A stretch of DNA of 64,000 nt from Molanna angustata (lineage: Eukaryota; Arthropoda; Insecta; Trichoptera; Molannidae): contig OY754979.1 of assembly GCA_963576475.1 (NCBI GenBank), positions 29,715,578 to 29,779,577 of the forward strand, given 5' to 3'. The translations under genes were made by a program, and so were the position numbers. Every line of letters begins with the position of its first letter. The first letter of the stretch is position 1. Below, piece after piece: positions 41,435 to 54,110 of the stretch. The notes beneath the pieces are model-generated. The model ran no database searches. It was not told the origin of the DNA and worked only from the letters and a program-made list of their open reading frames with translations.

Positions 41435-42815
41435 GCTGGTTTAGGATCAGACGAGTGGATAGCCGTATATCATTATAAAATGACATTGTCTATTAACCCG
41501 CCTTGGTACACATTTTGCGCAATGATAAAACTGTAGGTATATTCTATATTGATTTAAGTATTAATATAAATGCACTGCTTATATTCTTATGATATATACT
41601 ATAGTTATCGTAAAACAACTTGAACCCGTCACGTGGGTGCCGTCATGTGCAAACCATCCCCTTTCACGGCAAAAAAGCTGGTGGAATCTATACAACACTT
41701 TTCCCTGTTTGTTTATTAAATACGCTTACCAAAATTGGTCTATGTAATACCGTAAATCAGAGTTGAAGTCGATAATCAGAGTCGTATATCTTGCATGAAA
41801 GTTTTGTAGTTGTTAATCATTTTAAGTTAAAAGTATGTTTCATCGCTACGTGTATTCAATATGAAAAAACACCTCCGGTTCACGTCGTTATTCTTATTAA
41901 TAATCCCACCGTTTTGACAGTAGTGGCTTTGCGTCCTCCCCCTTCTCTTTCATCCCTACCCCACCGCCCCGCCCCCTCCCACCCTCTCACGCAGCCCTCG
42001 AGCGGAATACAGTTAACCGCAATCGGGTGTCGGGAGCATCGCTTATTATCTATAGACTACCATCCACACATCCACCCCCACCCCCACAGTCGGGTGTCGC
42101 ACGACACCGTAGGTACTCTGCCAGAGATATGCTAGCGCTGTCAGGGATACCACTTCACTATTAACACAAACTTACACGCCTCATTAATTGAAATTTCAAA
42201 TCACTAATTTTATATTCCTAAATCTAAAGTGGGACATAACTCAAAAACTTGTCCGTCAAAACGCATCTCTCTTTATAAGAACATTTCTCATACAATATAA
42301 TTTGTCCATGGTATTTCACGACAACATTTTTTTATTTCTATTTTTACTCCTCACTAACCCAAGGAGATGTAGTAGGGAGTTATGATTTCGCATTTTTTTT
42401 ATTGCATATTATCAACTAGTATCATGCTGAGATTGTATTCTGAAAGTTTCATCAAAATTTATCTGTGTCTGTGTGTGCTATGTACGGCGTATTCATTTTA
42501 CTTTATCAATTACAGACTAAAGTATTCATTCGATTCTTTTCAAATTTTGCAAATATGTATATCTAATACTTACTTAGACCCCATTAGATTGTGAAGGATA
42601 TCTGAATAGTGCTTCTCAGATTTTTTAACTGCCAAATATTTCAAAGTGACCCGAGCTCAGGAAACTTAAAATTTATTTTTTTTATTTTCAAATAGGTGAA
42701 AAGGCACACCACTTTTATAAAATGGCATTGAAGAAATATCAAGTTTTCATTATAAAATATTTAAATAAAAAAATAACTGAAACTCATTTCATGAAAATGC
42801 TGAATATTTTCCATA
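41435..42815. other. No gene recognised
   Basis: At 41,610-41,700 GTAAAACAACTTGAACCCGT resembles the hairpin element at 46,278-46,383. 41,930-42,110 is C-rich with a (CCACCCC)-like tract. The remainder is AT-rich and featureless. Confidence 0.35.
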
Positions 42816-42819
42816 CAAA

Positions 42820-42886
42820 ATTTGAATACTTTATCGAATAACTTGTTAGTGAGGAGTTTAGCGTTGGCCACAATCCACTTGTTTTC
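42820..42886. repeat. Dispersed repeat copy of the window's first 66 bases
   Basis: TTTGAATACTTTATCGAATA and ACTTGTTAGTGAGGAGTTTA correspond to positions 2-45 with a few changes, and the similarity continues to about 42,886. Confidence 0.75.
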
Positions 42887-42914
42887 GTAGTCCACACTTT
42901 CATTGCAGTTGAAT

Positions 42915-43045
42915 AGTCTTCTTCTTCTTCTTATATTAGGCCTAAGGGCCTGTTATTTGCAGAGACGTTGTTCTCCTGCGAGGTTGAGTCCCAGCTGTCC
43001 TTCCACCTATTTGGTGGTCTGCCTGGTGGTCGTCTTCCTTCGGAA
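42915..43045 (-). mobile_element. LINE C-terminal fragment
   Basis: On the minus strand it reads RRPPGRPPNRWKDSWDSTS (around 42,980-43,045), the 'GRP..RW.D' pattern found near the C-terminus of several non-LTR reverse transcriptase proteins, followed by a CTT-type tail. Confidence 0.65.
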
Positions 43046-43159
43046 ATTGAAGTAAATAGTGAGTATCAGAAATTCAACCATTGATTTGTTGCATACGTAT
43101 GTTCCAAGAATATTATTTATTCATTTATAAAATTCGAAAAAGGAATAGAATTAAAGAAA

Positions 43160-43780
43160 AAAACTAAATGACGTCATTCAATTGTCGCAGAGGTTCAAAG
43201 CCCTGTTTTCAACCCCTCTCTTTCCGTTCCGATACGCTTTCATTGACTTTTCACATCCCCGACTCTCTCGCACCATCGAGTCGGAGCGGTATATTGCCGT
43301 CGTCTTCTCACCCACAGACTATGTGCTATGTCCCCTCTCCTTCGCCCTAATGCCCTTTATGGCCGGTATAGAACCCAGGTTGATGTAGCCTCTCTTTTCC
43401 CGCCGTGGCTCGGCGCGCTGATCCCACGAATTACGTATTACGACTCAATATGTTGTGGCAAATTGAAAGGGCAGTTTAATAGTTTGTTCGTCTCGCGTGT
43501 GATTTTTCCCCGCGTATATATATGTATGTGTCGTCGGGCGGCATTCCGCGTCGTCGGTTCAGCCCGACAGTTTTGCATCACCCCGATTGTCGGCGTCTCG
43601 CTCTCGCGCACGGCCCTCCTTTGAATTTTCCCGTCAGCCGTCTCGCTCGGGTTGTAGCGGACCGTGTGCGAATCGGGCAAGGGACAAACGGGAAAATCCG
43701 CTTTTGTGGAATTAAATTGATTTTATGTCTCGATACTTTCTTGATTAAAGGGGGCATAGATTGTGAACAATGAATATGGA
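43160..43780. other. GC/CpG-rich island, no gene recognised
   Basis: Frames of 60-98 codons are open on both strands because of composition. Motifs such as CCGCCGTGGCTCGGCGCGCT and ATATATATGTATGTG alternate. There is no splice structure or domain I can support. Confidence 0.35.
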
Positions 43781-44191
43781 CGGATGGGTCGGGCATATTA
43801 TTTAACTCGTTTGAGATGAAATGGAAATACATTTATTTTTTGTTTTTAACAAGTACAATAATCAATACACATTTGACAACTATGTAGGTACAAAAATAAA
43901 CATATTGTCCTTTACCAGAGTGCCAGTACCTACTCGCGCGTAAAGGAGGCATTTAAAAACAATTTTCCGTCAGTAAATTTGGACACATTCAGGGCAATAC
44001 GATCTCTGTCATCGTTTGAGTTTCTTACATACCTGTAAACATTAGCATCTTAGCATATGTAAGTGATATTGATGCGTCATTCGCTTTTTCTTTTAATGTA
44101 TTTTAATTAGGTATATGATGTACAGGAAAATAAAGTTGTGATAATTTATTTGCGATTTTGTATCATGTATCGAATTTACACCGAAAAAAGA

Positions 44192-44302
44192 GTGGAGTTC
44201 TATAATATATTAGGATATTATAGGATTCCATATGATAATTATATCCATGATATGGGTAATTACGAGTGTTTTGATTTCACCGTTTGACCGGACGTGCCCC
44301 CC
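44192..44302. mobile_element. Foldback MITE (hairpin family 3), left arm truncated
   Basis: It starts inside the left arm at TGGAGTTCTATAATATATTA and continues through the whole right arm to GACCGGACGTGCCCCCC. About 70 bases of the outer left arm are missing. Confidence 0.8.
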
Positions 44303-44926
44303 AGAAATCTTTTTCAAAAATCGAGAAAATTCTATTTTTTTAGTGAATATATTTTTTTAACTTTTTTCCCCTGTAAATATGTTTTTATATATTAATTAAT
44401 GATTTTTCTTCTTGTTCTTGCGGTTCTCGTGGCTGTCTATTATTTGTAGTGTGGCTTCCAAAACGTCGATTACTTTCTCTCTCTCTCTCTCTATCTTCGT
44501 CTCCCTCTTCCTGTCTCTCCCCATCACACGGTACTAACAAATGGCTATCCGCATCTCTTTTGCTTTACTCCGTTTCTACCTTTTATAGAGACCACGGGTT
44601 CCCGAACTGAGGTGATGATCAAGTAACTCAATTTATACTAAGGTTTAAATTTTTGTAAAATTACGTATTTCTGGCAAGCAACATTTTTTTTATTTGGAAC
44701 GTGGGGTATGCATGTTAATATTAAACCGCTGTTTTCTATGGTGATAATAATTAGAACTCAACAAGTAAGAGAATTAAGGCGACAGTTTTATACAGCATGG
44801 TTTCAAAGGCCAGGGCATAAGTGACTCGCAATTGAACGTCAATTAATTTTGATCGTAAATTCCACCACCTGTGGTCATATTATTTATTTATTTACTTTCT
44901 GTACATATAATTATTACACTGGCGGG
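44303..44926. other. No gene seen; short (CT)n
   Basis: A (CT)n tract lies at about 44,477-44,493 within T-rich sequence. Nothing else is recognisable. Confidence 0.4.
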
Positions 44927-45200
44927 CTTATTGCCTAATGGCAATTTCTTCTAGCCAACCAGAGTTAATGTTAAATATATATAATAGTGTGTACTATGGC
45001 AATAAGTTAATCACATTACAAAAATAAACAAAGATAGAAGAAAAGTAAAAAAAAACAAAGAAGATAGCATATAAGAACAGTTCATAGCAATGATAGGAAA
45101 ACTAAAGGATAAGGAAAGGAAGAGGAGAGGAAGATGTAATCAGGTGTTGTCAGATAAATATTTTTGCTTTAACCTTTTCTTGAAGATGTTTAGTGAGATA
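44927..45200 (-). mobile_element. LINE 3'-end fragment (shared tail)
   Basis: CTGGCGGGCTTATTGCC and GGCAATTTCTTCTAGCCAAC open the antisense tail. The A- and G-rich continuation parallels other copies at 12,840, 45,905 and 61,405. Confidence 0.65.
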
Positions 45201-45904
45201 GACGACGTATTCACGAGTATATTTGACATTAAAATTGATATTGTTTTGTTTCCGTGTAATTCATTGTTATTCCTTATTTACTTTTCTCCAATCACAACGA
45301 TTTTCAAGTCATTGATTAAATTGCAGGTCTGCTATTGGTCAAACTAAATATTTAATGTTTGAAGCTTTCTTGAATTTCATTTTTATAAGTATTTTTAAGC
45401 TAGTTGATAGAAGGAAACAAATTCTTTAAAACCACATTCATAACTTATTTTTTTTATTGGAATCTACATATGTAACTCAAATATTTACAGTTACCGTTGA
45501 GATCTACCGTTGAGAGTTCACAGCTTGTATTCCCTTTGAGTTTGTCGGTAATATTCCCTGGAATATATTATTATTGGTATATTCCTCTGGTTGCCTCCAC
45601 CACTCCTAGTGCCATCCCCATACCTCCCTCTCTCCCACTTCATCCCCTTTCACAATCTCTAGTTTTTTTCATCTCTCTATCCTTCCCACAATACGTTAAC
45701 CGTTTCTAGACCGCCGCGCCGACCGGGTAATGGAAACCCAACTTTTTTAATGGATTCAAATATATAGATACCTACATATCTTTGGTTGGTTTTACCATCC
45801 ATAACTGATATTGTAAAGGAAAGGCTTCATTTGAAACAATATATTCATTGCGAGTTCACTTTTGACCAATATTTTTATATTTAGGTACCTTATTTGTTTA
45901 ATTC

Positions 45905-46255
45905 GTGTAGAGTGGCGGGTTTATTGCCATAAGGCAATTTCTTCCAACCAACAAAATCAACGTGAGTAAATTAAATTTATAACGAAAAAAAAACAAACAG
46001 AAAGATATACACGTAACATTAATAAATGTAAAATCACAACAATATACAAAGGAAGGAGATAGATGTTGGGGGAAGAGAGAGAGAGAGGATGGAAAAGGAG
46101 TGTCAATTAAAAGTTATAAGACAGGTTTTTAGTCAATTAAGAGTTATTAGACAGAGTTATTAGTCAATTAAGAGTTATTAGACAGGTTTTTAGTCAATTA
46201 AGAATTATTAGACAGCTCTAGCCTCTTTTTTTTCAAGTTGAATCGACTGAGGTGT
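45905..46255 (-). mobile_element. LINE 3'-end fragment (shared tail) with short tandem repeats
   Basis: GTGGCGGGTTTATTGCCATA and GGCAATTTCTTCCAACCAAC begin it. At 46,100-46,215 there are four units of TTAGTCAATTAAGAGTTATT type, where the related copy at 12,840-13,160 has only one. GTTGAATCGACTGAGGTGTC ends the match. Confidence 0.75.
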
Positions 46256-46277
46256 CGTAATATTATAATGTGTATAA

Positions 46278-46383
46278 TTGCCGTAAAACATCTTGAACGA
46301 GCTTTTTAGTTTTTGTCTTTTTGCTTCGTTGGTTTAGTTGCAAATCGCCTCCCTTCTCGGCTTAAAGTTCAAGATGTTTGGCT
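46278..46383. mobile_element. Small hairpin element
   Basis: CCGTAAAACATCTTGAACGAGC on the left has a partial complement AAAGTTCAAGATGTTTGGC on the right, about 60 bases apart. A similar end is at about 41,607. Confidence 0.5.
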
Positions 46384-47059
46384 ACAACTATAATAATATG
46401 AATGATATATGTATTGTAATGTCGCGTGTAACACAGTCTGCACGTTCCGTATGAGGAGATGTTGTCTGTACCGTACCGTACCTATGCTACACACTACACA
46501 AGTCCCTAATTTTGGTTAATTAATCGCCAACACGGCCGGTTATAGGTCGCCTAACACCCCCTGACCACCTCTAGAAGGGTTAACATATAATATATTATAC
46601 ATACATACTTATATATATATATACACATCATGCACTCACTCGCACTACATTAGTAGGTATTAATGCCTCTCCTTCCATCCCTCACTACCGCCACGCCAGG
46701 CATATTGCTGCCGTCCCGTGACCCGCGTTCGGCAGCTTCCGCCACCGCTCGGCTTCCGCGTGCCGAACGACCGTCGACACCATGGATGTAAGAATATAGA
46801 AAAGAATAACTGTTTTCCTAATTTTAGTTTGATAGACCGTTAAATTCTTGATAGAATTGACATTGTATAACTATGTACCTACACCGAGACTCCATTGACT
46901 TGACTGACTCGGTTTTACAAAATAAATATTATTTTTTAAATATCACCTTTTTTTGTTTTATTAATTAGTTTATTTTTTTTTCTAAGTATCTGTATGATTG
47001 TTTTTATTATTCTATGATTTTGTATTTCAATATATGTAACTATATCTTATTTATGTATG

Positions 47060-47560
47060 TAAACGGCAAGTGATGCCGTAAATAAATAAAAATAATATTA
47101 TCTGAAAAGTAATGGCAGAATACAATCTGCGCGTATCCTGTTATCTATCCTAACCTAATTCACTACTCTCTGCCTTCATAACCTGAGAATCACTCTACCA
47201 TAGCTTGGTGCCATTCATCATTAACACTACAATTATATGGGTAGGTACAAATAACTGAGAGATCACTGTATTTTTGCTTTTCTGTTAATATTTAATTGTT
47301 TCTGGTAATTATTTTGCATTCAATTACATGTTTAGGGTTTTATTATACCTATTTGGTGGAGATAAATAATAAGCGTGTTCTGATTAATTGATGTTTATTA
47401 TACGACGGCCCGAGAGAACTGACTGGGCTCGTCGTTGGTGGGGATATATATAGGCAAGCCAGAGGGGCTTGCCTCCTCAATCCCCACACATGTAACCTTA
47501 GAATATATTGAAAAAGTATTGCCTCAGAACAGTCTCGTCTAGTGAGGCAGCAAATTTTGA
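47060..47560 (-). mobile_element. Retroelement 3' region, antisense copy
   Basis: CTGAAAAGTAATGGCAGAAT and ACATAACCTGAGAATC-like text (47,177) are complements of 56,740-56,850. The phrase GCCTCAGAACAGTCTCGTCT at 47,521 mirrors CTGTTCTGAGGCGG near 37,229. Confidence 0.6.
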
Positions 47561-47879
47561 AATAGAAACAAGTCTTTTTTAAATATAGTTACTTTATTTG
47601 TTATTGTAATATAAATATGTAAATAATGGAAAATAAATAATTTCATATCATTACTTAAATAATAAACTTGGTAATGTTTTATTGTTTTCTTCAAGGTTAT
47701 TGACGCGAATTATTATGACGATGTGACGATTTGAAATTATGAAAATAAAAGTGGAAAGTAAAAGAAACGTATGGAATGGAAAAAAATGGTCGAATATCCT
47801 ATAAAAAATTAAGAATGGAAGAATTGTCATCGGTACCTGCACGGGGTGCAAGGAAATAATTAAAGATAATTTTAGATCA

Positions 47880-48330
47880 AATTTTGTTTTCACATATTGT
47901 TGTGAAATTTCTTGGCTTCGTTCAGACTAGTAGTTTTGTCGTTCTACGGTTGTTTATTATCTCCGTGGTCCGACGGCTGACGTCGTTCGTCCCTCTCGGG
48001 CGCCGCCGGCGTCCCGCTCCGACGGCGACGCGAAAGGGGACATATTTAGGAGACGATTTTTCAGTGTGATTTTCGCGGTCGCGTCGACAGTACGCCCGCC
48101 GCCGCCGCCGTATTATAGCGGCGCACGTTATGTCCGTTTTGTGTAAAAAAACAGTACGTGTCGGATAAACACTAACCTACCGTCCTATGTACCGCGAGTG
48201 ACTCTTTCTCTGGCTTTTGTATGATCGTCCGTATCTCTCTCTGGTTGGAGTCGCGCCGCAAGAAAACGGTCGTCTTGTTAAAATTTGAAACAGTCAAGCT
48301 TGTGTGATGTAAACATTATACTGTTGATTA
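47880..48330. other. CpG-rich island, possible promoter region
   Basis: It includes GGGCGCCGCCGGCGTCCCGC (47,999) and CGCCCGCCGCCGCCGCCG (48,093), with many CG dinucleotides in an AT-rich area. It could be a promoter or 5' untranslated exon. No start codon context or splice site is convincing on either strand. Confidence 0.4.
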
Positions 48331-48914
48331 TGACATGTTGTATTTGTGTTACTAAGTTTTTGTGAATTAAATAAATTCAGTGTCGAAGTATTTTTGTATA
48401 TAAATAAAATAGGTATATACCTCTTGGATTTTTTAAAATTTACATACACCCTGTCTCACGAAGTTTTGGGGCCCCTTATGTTTACTCTCCACTACGGAAT
48501 AGTGAAGAGTTACGATTAACAATAATTTTTAAACATGAGTTTCTCAGCAGGCATACTATGAATTTTATACCCTGTCACGTAACGTTTTTTCACCCTTTTT
48601 ACTATCCACTACTGTGGAATAGTATAACTATGATTTCACAATTTTAAGCGTCTATTTTTCATTATTAAATTAAATTATAAACATAGATTTAATGTGTATG
48701 CCGTACTTACTATGGAATTTTGTGTCCTCTATAATACAGCCAAAACTATAATATTATTTAGATCGATTTTATGTAGATGTCATAATATTATGTTCATTGA
48801 CTTGGAGCTGATAGTTTTCCGTAGACAAACCTTTATTTCTTTTCTCTGATTGGTAATTCTCTCACATAGTGGAAAAAATGAGTTAAATTAATTATTAAAG
48901 ATCGTGAACTTAGA

Positions 48915-49725
48915 CCTTGACACGATCCACACAATTCAAAATTGACACAATCCAAACTTGACACGATCCACACAATTCAAAATTGACACGATCCACACAA
49001 TTCAAAATTGACACGATCCACACAATCCAAACTTGACACGATCCACATAATTCAAAATTGACACAATCCAAACTTGGCACGATCCACACAATTTAAAATT
49101 GACACGATCCACACAATCCAAACTTGACACGATCCACACAATCCAAATTTGACACGATCCACACAATCCAAATTTGACACGATCCACACAATCCAAACTT
49201 GACGCTGTCCACACAATTCAAAATTGACACGATCCACACAATCCAAATTTGACGACGATACTCTCTACCATCCAAACGTGACTCGATCCACACAATCCAA
49301 ACTTGACACGATCCACACAATCCAAACTTGACACGATCCACACAATCCAAACTTGACACGATCCACACATTCCAAACTTGACACGATCCACACAATCCAA
49401 ACTTGACACGATCCACACAATCCAAACTTGACACGATCCACACAATCCAAACTTGTCACGATCCACACAAACTAAAATCCAAACTTGACACGATCCACAC
49501 AATCCAAACTTGTCACGATCCACACAAACTAAAATCCAAACTTGACACGATCCACACAATCCAAACTTGACACGATCCACACAATCCAAACTTGACACGA
49601 TCCACACAATCCGAACTTGACACGATCCACACAATCCAAACTTGACACGATCCACACAATCCAAACTTGTCACGATCCACACAAACTAAAATCCAAACTT
49701 GACACTATCCACCTAATCCACAATT
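48915..49725. repeat. 25-bp minisatellite, about 30 copies
   Basis: The unit is GACACGATCCACACAATCCA plus AACTT, with variants AATTCAAAATT and AATTT. Because 25 is not a multiple of three and lacks stops in any minus-strand frame, long open frames of the type CVDRVKFGLCGSCQVWIVWI appear on the minus strand. They are not genes. Confidence 0.95.
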
Positions 49726-49741
49726 CAAACATGCTTACTAC

Positions 49742-49782
49742 ATGGGTTGGATTAAATGACGTATGTTATTTAATCCAACGGC
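49742..49782. repeat. Short hairpin after the minisatellite
   Basis: GTTGGATTAAATGA and its near complement TATTTAATCCAAC are about 7 bases apart, centred on CGTATGT. Confidence 0.5.
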
Positions 49783-49814
49783 AAGGTTAAAATGTATGGT
49801 GCGGATTAAGGAGT

Positions 49815-49985
49815 ACCGCCGGTCATCTCCTTAATCTGTTCACCATCGCACAGGAGATCTGCTTCCACTTCTTTTACCTGGAACACTTGTGAAAATACTT
49901 CCCTCCAGGTCATCTGGCTCTGTCCCGGCAATGTGACCAAAGATGTTCACCACCCGGCGACTGCACACAATAAAGCTTTATTTTA
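49815..49985 (-). mobile_element. RTE-like LINE C-terminal fragment
   Basis: On the minus strand it reads RRVVNIFGHIAGTEPDDLEG, then VPGKRSGSRSPVRW and, after a one-base shift, EQIKEMTG. This matches the 'YFGHIARRNPDDLE..' to 'RSPVRWTDQIK' order in the C-terminal part of several non-LTR elements. Confidence 0.75.
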
Positions 49986-50377
49986 TACATACATAATTAT
50001 ATAACATTTAGTTGTTTTCCAATTACGGTAGGCAAAAACAGCCGAACACCATACTCTCCCATTTTGACTCTTCTGTCAGCAAAAATTGTCTGAAAAATAA
50101 AATTAATTATCTCATTAATTAGTACTCGAATTCAGGACGCCGACACATAAGTACAACAACTTATCATGATGCGTCCGTCGACATATTAAGTTAAATTTAT
50201 TGAAAAAAACATTTTAGTATTATGAATCATCATCACTATTTGCTGTTTCGTCGTTCTTATTTAATTTTCAATTATTCAAGCATATATACCTACACTTTCT
50301 ACACAAAAACTAATTTTTGAATTCTTACATTTACCGATTATTATTCTATTATTTGTTTTCACACTCGTGACTTGAGA

Positions 50378-50482
50378 CTTGGTGTGTGGTCATACATGCA
50401 TGTGTCGTGCTTCCATTCATAAGGTAATGCACACCCGCACACATGTCGATGGTTTCAATACATTGTGGACTATGCCGTGACG
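50378..50482 (+). repeat. Dispersed 130-bp repeat copy
   Basis: CATAAGGTAATGCACACCCG, CACATGTCGATGGTTTC and TGCCGTGACGG match the unit at 27,466-27,597. The hairpin arms here are decayed. Confidence 0.7.
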
Positions 50483-50915
50483 GTATTTATGTATGTTTTA
50501 ACACTTAGCAGAACAGTCTTACGAACGTAATATTTTTTTGTAGATGAACAAATACCTAGAATATATTCCAATGAAGCGATATATATATATATATGCATCG
50601 TATTTCAAGTCGGACTGCATCTTACGTCTATTTCAGTCTTTCATAATAAAGACTCCCGCCGAGTACCTCTATATTTCACTCGACTGTGATATAACACCAA
50701 TCGATAGTCATAATAATATATTATAGCTAGTAAGGAATATTGCACTCTATAGAATATTTGAGATACACTCTCAGATCTTACAGTCAATCTCATTTTGTCT
50801 TTCCGCCGAGTCCTGACTCAATCGATCCTGTAAATTGAGTATGTTTTGATAAGATTCACTTTGTGGTAGTCCATGATAACAATAATAATGCTACAAATAC
50901 TTGCTATAAAGAGAG

Positions 50916-50979
50916 CACCCCTCCCATCGACAGGTGTATATAAATATAACTTGTAATACACCTGTCGATGGGAGGTGTG
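50916..50979. repeat. Hairpin with 23-bp arms
   Basis: CTCCCATCGACAGGTGTA on the left is complemented by TACACCTGTCGATGGGAG on the right around an 18-base AT-rich loop. One mismatch occurs in the outer part. Confidence 0.8.
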
Positions 50980-51299
50980 ATCCCCCGAAAGCAGTAGTGC
51001 TAATTTATACTCACCAAGTGGTATTTAGCAAAGTATTTGCACCATTATTATTGAGTATGTTTTGTTCATTTGCAACGATGGTTTTAAATAAACTGCTCAA
51101 TTGTGCTCTAGTCTGAAATCAAGACGATTTTTTTCTCCACGATCTGTAAAATTAAATTCTTTTTTAAATAAACTGATATAATTTTTACCTGTATTATAAT
51201 AATAATAATAATAGTGTAAAAATTACCTGTATTATCGCTGCTGCATAAAATTTTGAACAATGCCATAGGCTCGCCTGAACTTGTCAACCTAGTAGGTAT

Positions 51300-51500
51300 C
51301 CATGTTCCAGGTAGAATGGTTCGCATACCTCAATTACTTCATGTCCCAACAAATAGAACGAATATCTGGCATATGCAGCCAATATAACAATACATTCTCA
51401 GATGAGATAGACATATTCAACGCGAAATATTATAGATTTAGACATGATGTTCTGAAGGTGATGCGCAACCAATATCCCTCTATGTTGTCCTCCTAATCTC
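51300..51500 (+). other. Possible retroelement C-terminal fragment
   Basis: A 64-codon frame (MSQQIERISGICSQYNN, KYYRFRHDVLKVMRNQYPS) ends just before a (TG)n tract and an AAATAAATAAAT tail. The composition and position suggest the end of a LINE, but no family motif is clear. Confidence 0.35.
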
Positions 51501-51528
51501 TCCTTTCTCTTCCCTTCCCTAGTTGTTG

Positions 51529-51534
<6 letters not shown>

Positions 51535-51619
<85 letters not shown>
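51535..51619. repeat. (TG)n microsatellite, about 42 units
   Basis: Uninterrupted TG over 85 bases followed by TTGTGTGTGTATG. It produces a spurious Cys-Val frame. Confidence 0.97.
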
Positions 51620-51620
<1 letters not shown>

Positions 51621-53745
51621 GTGTGTGTATGAATGTTTTTGGCTTGTAAACTGTTATTTGTTTTTATATTATGTTGATAGAATGCTTTTTTTTTGCTCTG
51701 ACACTGTAAAAATAATATTGTATCATTAAACTGTAAATGAGCTGTACCTTCCCAAAGAAAATAAATAAATAGTCATTACAATTTTGTCAAAAATACATTT
51801 TTTCTTTCTTCGATGTCGCTTCTGCCCATGTCGAGCCTTGGCCTCCTTCAGTTTTTACATCCAAATCTTGTTCTCTAGTTTGTTACTTGCAGGAGATGTG
51901 CCGCATTCATATCGTCCTCCCACCTCATTCCTGGATGCTCAGTCAACAAAGCAATATTTTTTTTCTTTTCCATCGCTAAATCGGCACCTTGACTTGGCAC
52001 CCGGTCCCTCAATATTTCTTCTACTATCTTCATCTATGATTATTTTGGTTTTCAAACATGCTCCTCTTGGATCCTCGACTAGAGAAATGATACTAATAGA
52101 AAAATTAAGTACCTTTATTAATTTCTGAATTATTATATATTTTTTATCGACCCGTGTGTTGGGTGGTCTGCTGTGAGGCGAATTGTTTATTTTTAAATTC
52201 ATTAATTCGAAACTATGTTTTTTTTAGATAAGTATTGAAATTTATTTTAAATTTGATGTATGCGCTCTATTAAAATGATTCATTGTCCCTCACCACCAAC
52301 ATGGAAGTTTGCCAAAAAACAGTAAAAATAAAACTTCACTTTAATGTTATTCCTCTCATACCCGGAACTCTAATAATAATAATAGTAATAGTGATAGTTG
52401 TCACTTAAAACCCATTTTCTAGACAATTTAGCAAATGTGACGTTCGCGTCTAATATATGAGATTGTTAGTAGTGAGTTGGGGAACGACGCCTGATTAGCG
52501 TCGTACGTTTTAAAATGACGTTTGAAACTGTCGGAAGTTTTGTGGAGAGTATTTAATAATTCACTCCGACTTGTATTGCTGTTCAGAAAGTTGTTAAGCT
52601 TTAATACTTTGAACGCGTTAAGCAAAAAATAAAATTTGATCTGAAAAATGCAAATTTTCAATAAGAAATAAAGGATTCTATAAAATTCCTTTTAATTTAT
52701 TGCAATCAATATCTTGATTTAATACGCCAAAAAATAGTTGTCACGTAATATTTTGGGGTGAGGGAGGCTCAAAATTTTTTATTATTTTTTTCGCATCCAA
52801 AGGAAACGTTTCTTACAAGCTATGGACTATAGTCGATTTACGCGTCGAAAGGGGAAAAAATTCGGGCGACTTTAGTCGATTTGCGCGTTCAAAGGGTTAA
52901 GTTGTGGAGAAATTCTAAATAACACTAAATGTTAATCTTGTCATTGTTATTTCAATGTCTGTATAAGGTTAGCTGAATATATGATGTAATTTTGATCGTC
53001 TGACACCACTCTGGTCCCACGTCACCACTAACCAACCATAAACAATGTCTCGTCCTCTCGAGTGTTGCTACTTGTACTGGTCGATGTAAATAAACACGAT
53101 CGCCATTCAATGTCCAATTGATCTCGTGTCATCTCCAATTGATCCCGACGATCGATGTGCTTCTGTGTCTCGTATCAAATCATCATTCAGTTGACATGCG
53201 TCGTCTATCTTTGGTTGAACAACTTTAGTTGCTTCTAAATTTATTGATAGTCTGTACCAATGATATATAGAAATAAAAGATACGTTACTAGTGTTTAAAT
53301 TCGGTAAACTAAAAGTAAGGCGCATACCGCACTTGAGTTAAACGCAAAATGTTGTAGTGTTAGGACGTATTGTCGTAGTCAAAATACCATCTAGCATGAC
53401 GAAAACATGAAGGAACGACCAGATATATCATTTCATACTGCATATTTATTCAATAACTATCTTATTTAGATGAATTTTTCGATACTTATTTTTATTTTGA
53501 GTAAAAAAGAGAATAGTCAATTCATATTCGCTTGTCGATATGCAGAGGATTATGTTGCTGTAACTTAGTTTAAATTCGTCTCTTTCACAGTCATTATTTG
53601 GTGTGAGAGATAATTATAATGTTATTGCACTGGAGTTAAAGGGAAAATACGTCTGCAGTGTGTGTCTATTATTGTATGATCTCTTTCTCACTTTATGTAT
53701 TCTATCGTGTGTGCTCTTTCTTGGTGATATTGTAAGAATTCGTTA
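51620..53745. other. No gene recognised
   Basis: At 51,790-52,130 a 114-codon frame and its opposite strand show no domain. At 52,428-52,660 a minus frame (SELLNTLHKTSDSFKRHFKT) may be degraded mobile-element coding. Otherwise AT-rich. Confidence 0.35.
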
Positions 53746-54110
53746 AAATCGTCACCGTTTCCCTCTTTGGGGTAGGCAGAGAAGAGAACAGACTCTTCTT
53801 ATCTTGAGATACATGTTTTGTCTGATTTACATCCATGCATCGCGTCATACATGCTCTCCTATTATTTTGACTTCTTATATTACGTATCTTTCAAAATCTC
53901 ATTTATATGACTATGCCAACTCTTTCTCGGCCGGCCCCTTCTTCTCATTCCTCTATTTTCAGCCTTGTATACTTTGCCATCGTTCATTCTCTCTACATGT
54001 CTGAACCATCTTCATTCTACTCAATATATCTTTCAATCTTGCATTCTCATCTCGTATCCATATCTCTTATCCTATCATAGATTGCTTTGTCACAAATTTG
54101 TTTTTCGTCA
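53746..54110. repeat. Lepidopteran-type dispersed repeat
   Basis: CTCTTTGGGGTAGGCAGAGA followed by TGCTCTCCTATTATTTTGAC and CAAAATCTCATTTATATGAC. The first phrase is of the type seen across moth genomes; the rest matches 3,256-3,345. Confidence 0.6.

Noticed and set aside
49002..49682. Frames of up to 154 codons on the minus strand
   Set aside because: A 25-bp tandem repeat lacking stop codons explains them fully.
51523..51729. Cys-Val repeat frame
   Set aside because: It is a (TG)n microsatellite.
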